From CAYQFQ01 sp964539415 (GTDB lineage Bacteria; Patescibacteriota; Minisyncoccia; Phycocordibacterales; GWA1-40-21), in NCBI GenBank assembly GCA_964539415.1, contig CAZIID010000029.1:1-6937 (forward strand): DNA of 6,937 nt, written 5' to 3'. A program made the translations under genes and the position numbers. Positions within the stretch are counted from its first letter, which is position 1, and each line of letters begins with the position of its first letter. The notes under the pieces are model-generated. The model was not told where the DNA came from, made no database searches, and worked only from the letters and a program-made list of their open reading frames with translations. Of the stretch, positions 5,390-6,937 are shown one piece after another.

Positions 5390-6277
5390 ATGGAGGACCT
5401 TACAAAACAACAAATAGTTTTACTTACGCTTTTAGTGAGTTTCATTACATCAATGGCAACAGGTATTATTACCGTAGCTTTGATGAACCAAGTTCCGCAG
5501 ACGATGACGCAGACTATAAATAGAGTCGTAGAAAGGACAATTGAAAAAGTTGTTCCAACTGATACTGTTAATACTCAGACTGTTGTTACCAAGGAAACTA
5601 TCGTGGTTAAGGAGGAAGATAAGATAGTAGAATCAATAGGTAAAAATAGCGATTCAATCGTAAGAATATATAAAGCAAAGACAGACGGTGAGACTTCAGA
5701 TACTTTTGTTTCGGTTGGGGTAATTATTTCTGAAGATGGAAATGTTGCTACTGATAATTACGGAATTTATTCAGCGTCAAAATATGTAGGTGTTTTGCCG
5801 GACGGCACTCAAAGAGATTTAAATATTGTTAGGTCAGAAAATAATGAAAAGGTAGCCATACTTAAATTCGCATCTGTTGATGGAGACAAACAGTCAACTT
5901 ATAAAAGTGCAAGTTTATCATCATCTGTTCCACAGCTTGGTCAAACAGTTATATTTATAGGAGGAGACACCAAGAATTCTGTTTTTACAGGAATAATTTC
6001 ATCGGTTTATAATAAAGATACAAAGACAACAGTTCCAGTTGAACCAAATGCCTCGTCTACTGCGACCACGACAGAAAAAATAGTAAAAGTTCTTTCAGCT
6101 TTAGATACTAATTTATCATCACAGAGTTTAACTTCTGGAGGTCCACTACTCAACCTTTCTGGTGAAATAGTAGGTATTAAAGTCTTTTCTTCAGAAGGTG
6201 AAAAATCTGGTTTATTTGTTCCTTCTACCATTATAAAAAATATATTTGAATCTCCTGCAGTATTGAAAACATCCTAA
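5390..6277 (+). CDS. Membrane-anchored trypsin/HtrA-like protein, probably a pseudoprotease
   Basis: This 295-residue protein has an N-terminal transmembrane anchor (about 8-32, short cytoplasmic N-terminus), a TINRVVERTIEKVVP stalk (42-56), a Thr/Val-rich linker and a trypsin-fold domain (about 80-285). The domain follows HtrA/DegP order: VGVIISEDGNVAT (109-121), VAILKF (155-160), LGQTVIFIGG (183-192), then SGGPLLNLSGEIVGIKV (249-265). The serine (S249, TSGGPL for GNSGGPL) is kept. The histidine position of 'LTNNHVV' is Tyr124 (TDNYGI), and the aspartate of 'DLAVLK' aligns with Lys154 (EKVAILK). Two triad residues are therefore missing, and proteolysis by the usual mechanism is unlikely. No PDZ domain is present. 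A chaperone, binding or scaffold role outside the membrane is inferred. It follows the desulfurase gene by 34 nt but has its own promoter. The start is fixed by the membrane anchor. Confidence 0.85.
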   Translation: MEDLTKQQIVLLTLLVSFITSMATGIITVALMNQVPQTMTQTINRVVERTIEKVVPTDTVNTQTVVTKETIVVKEEDKIVESIGKNSDSIVRIYKAKTDGETSDTFVSVGVIISEDGNVATDNYGIYSASKYVGVLPDGTQRDLNIVRSENNEKVAILKFASVDGDKQSTYKSASLSSSVPQLGQTVIFIGGDTKNSVFTGIISSVYNKDTKTTVPVEPNASSTATTTEKIVKVLSALDTNLSSQSLTSGGPLLNLSGEIVGIKVFSSEGEKSGLFVPSTIIKNIFESPAVLKTS

Positions 6278-6291
6278 AATTATTCTATATT
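6263..6291 (+). promoter_or_regulatory. Promoter of the Clp ATPase gene
   Basis: TTGAAA (6263-6268, 5 of 6), exactly 17 bp, then TATATT (6286-6291, 5 of 6). The -35 lies inside the end of the HtrA-like gene. Transcription would begin near 6298, leaving a leader of about 28 nt, unlike the leaderless arrangement of the neighbouring genes. The leader contains no Shine-Dalgarno sequence and I saw no CIRCE-like or CtsR-like heat-shock operator in it. Confidence 0.5.
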
Positions 6292-6325
6292 TTGGATTAT
6301 ACGCAGTTAATTAAAGCAAAAAACA

Positions 6326-6937
6326 ATGCCCCCATTTAATAACTTTACAACTAAAGCAAAAGAAGCCATTCGCAGAGCTCACGAGCTCGCTGTAGAAAGA
6401 GGACAGACTCATGTAAACCCAATGCATTTATTGGCATCTTTGGTGATGCAAGAAGAAAGTCTTATTGCGACTATTCTTGAAAGACTTGAAGTTGATTCAA
6501 TATTTTTAACTGATTCAATTGTGGAATCTTTAGATTCTGTGAACCCAACAAGCACAGTATCTTCTTCTTATCAGCTTTATTTAACTCCGGATTTGGCACA
6601 GGTAATAGATTCATCATCAAAAATAGCTTCTGATCTAAAAGATAATTTTATTACAACCGAACACCTTTTTATTTCAATACTCACTACTCCTTGTTCAGCA
6701 AATGATTTATTAAAAAGATTTAAAATAGAAAAAGATGCTGTTGTAAAAATATTTAATGAACTGAAATCGAGTCAAAATTTAAATGATCTTCAACCAAAAG
6801 CTTATAAGGCGATTTTGAAATACACCAGAAACTTAACAAAACTTGCGAAAGAAAATAAACTTGATCCAGTTATTGGAAGAGACAATGAAGAAGCAAGACT
6901 CATCCAAATACTTTCAAGAAGAACAAAAAATAATCCT
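6326..6937 (+). CDS. ClpB/ClpC-type AAA+ ATPase, N-terminal part (cut by window end)
   Basis: The frame stays open from the ATG to the window end (204 codons). It encodes the start of an Hsp100 unfoldase, which threads proteins through its ring for refolding (ClpB) or for degradation with ClpP (ClpC/ClpA). Residues 4-145 form a double Clp N-domain. The first repeat is FNNFTTKAKEAIRRAHELA with HVNPMHLLASLV. The second is YLTPDLAQVIDSSSKIA with FITTEHLFISIL. Next comes the junction KYTRNLTKLAKENKLDPVIGR (165-185) and LIQILSRRTKNNP (192-204), which sits immediately before the Walker A motif in this family. The middle domain and second ATPase domain, which would separate ClpB from ClpC, lie beyond the window, so no symbol is given. 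No Shine-Dalgarno sequence is seen. It follows the HtrA-like gene by 48 nt. Confidence 0.92.
   Translation, partial: MPPFNNFTTKAKEAIRRAHELAVERGQTHVNPMHLLASLVMQEESLIATILERLEVDSIFLTDSIVESLDSVNPTSTVSSSYQLYLTPDLAQVIDSSSKIASDLKDNFITTEHLFISILTTPCSANDLLKRFKIEKDAVVKIFNELKSSQNLNDLQPKAYKAILKYTRNLTKLAKENKLDPVIGRDNEEARLIQILSRRTKNNP

Noticed and set aside
5390..5399. GGAGG Shine-Dalgarno-like sequence
   Set aside because: It lies inside codons 1-3 of the HtrA-like gene (ATG GAG GAC). The next in-frame ATG is about 20 codons on, within the membrane anchor, so it is not a ribosome-binding site.

Overview
The window is an AT-rich stretch of bacterial DNA whose gene content points to a Candidate Phyla Radiation (Patescibacteria) genome, most likely Parcubacteria-like. 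Four things suggest this: an IF-2 cut down to its core of about 500 residues, a membrane-anchored trypsin/HtrA-like protein with an N-terminus of a type I associate with Parcubacteria, AT-rich genes without recognisable Shine-Dalgarno sequences, and ordinary use of TGA as a stop. TGA as a stop argues against the Gracilibacteria/SR1 code. The lineage is inferred from recollection of protein families, not from a database search.

Layout. The left part reads on the minus strand: a DUF4446-type membrane protein, infB (IF-2), rbfA, a GC-rich double-hairpin repeat, and tRNA-Cys(GCA). DUF4446-infB-rbfA looks like one transcription unit, started by a well-formed promoter (TTGCAA, 17 bp, TATAAT) that abuts the first ATG. 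A divergent region of about 110 bp separates it from the plus-strand half. That half holds an exported helical repeat protein with DUF4214-like modules, a NifS/IscS-type cysteine desulfurase, an HtrA-like protein that has lost two of its three catalytic residues, and the start of a ClpB/ClpC-type AAA+ unfoldase cut by the window edge just before its Walker A motif.

How the genes relate. IF-2, RbfA and tRNA-Cys are translation functions, and the desulfurase supplies sulfur for tRNA thiolation or Fe-S clusters. The exported protein and the HtrA-like protein face the outside of the cell, and the Clp protein is cytosolic protein quality control. The plus-strand genes do not form an obvious pathway, and each has a plausible promoter of its own.

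Most interesting signals: (1) a pair of 14-bp palindromes flanking the desulfurase promoter, the second covering the start codon and differing from the first only at the G of ATG; (2) promoter spacing that puts the predicted transcription start on or within a few bases of the start codon for four genes, implying leaderless mRNAs; (3) an HtrA-like pseudoprotease with Tyr and Lys at the His and Asp positions; (4) an exported protein whose two terminal modules each carry one pair of cysteines, the only cysteines in the protein. I found no CRISPR array, insertion sequence, phage gene or defence system.
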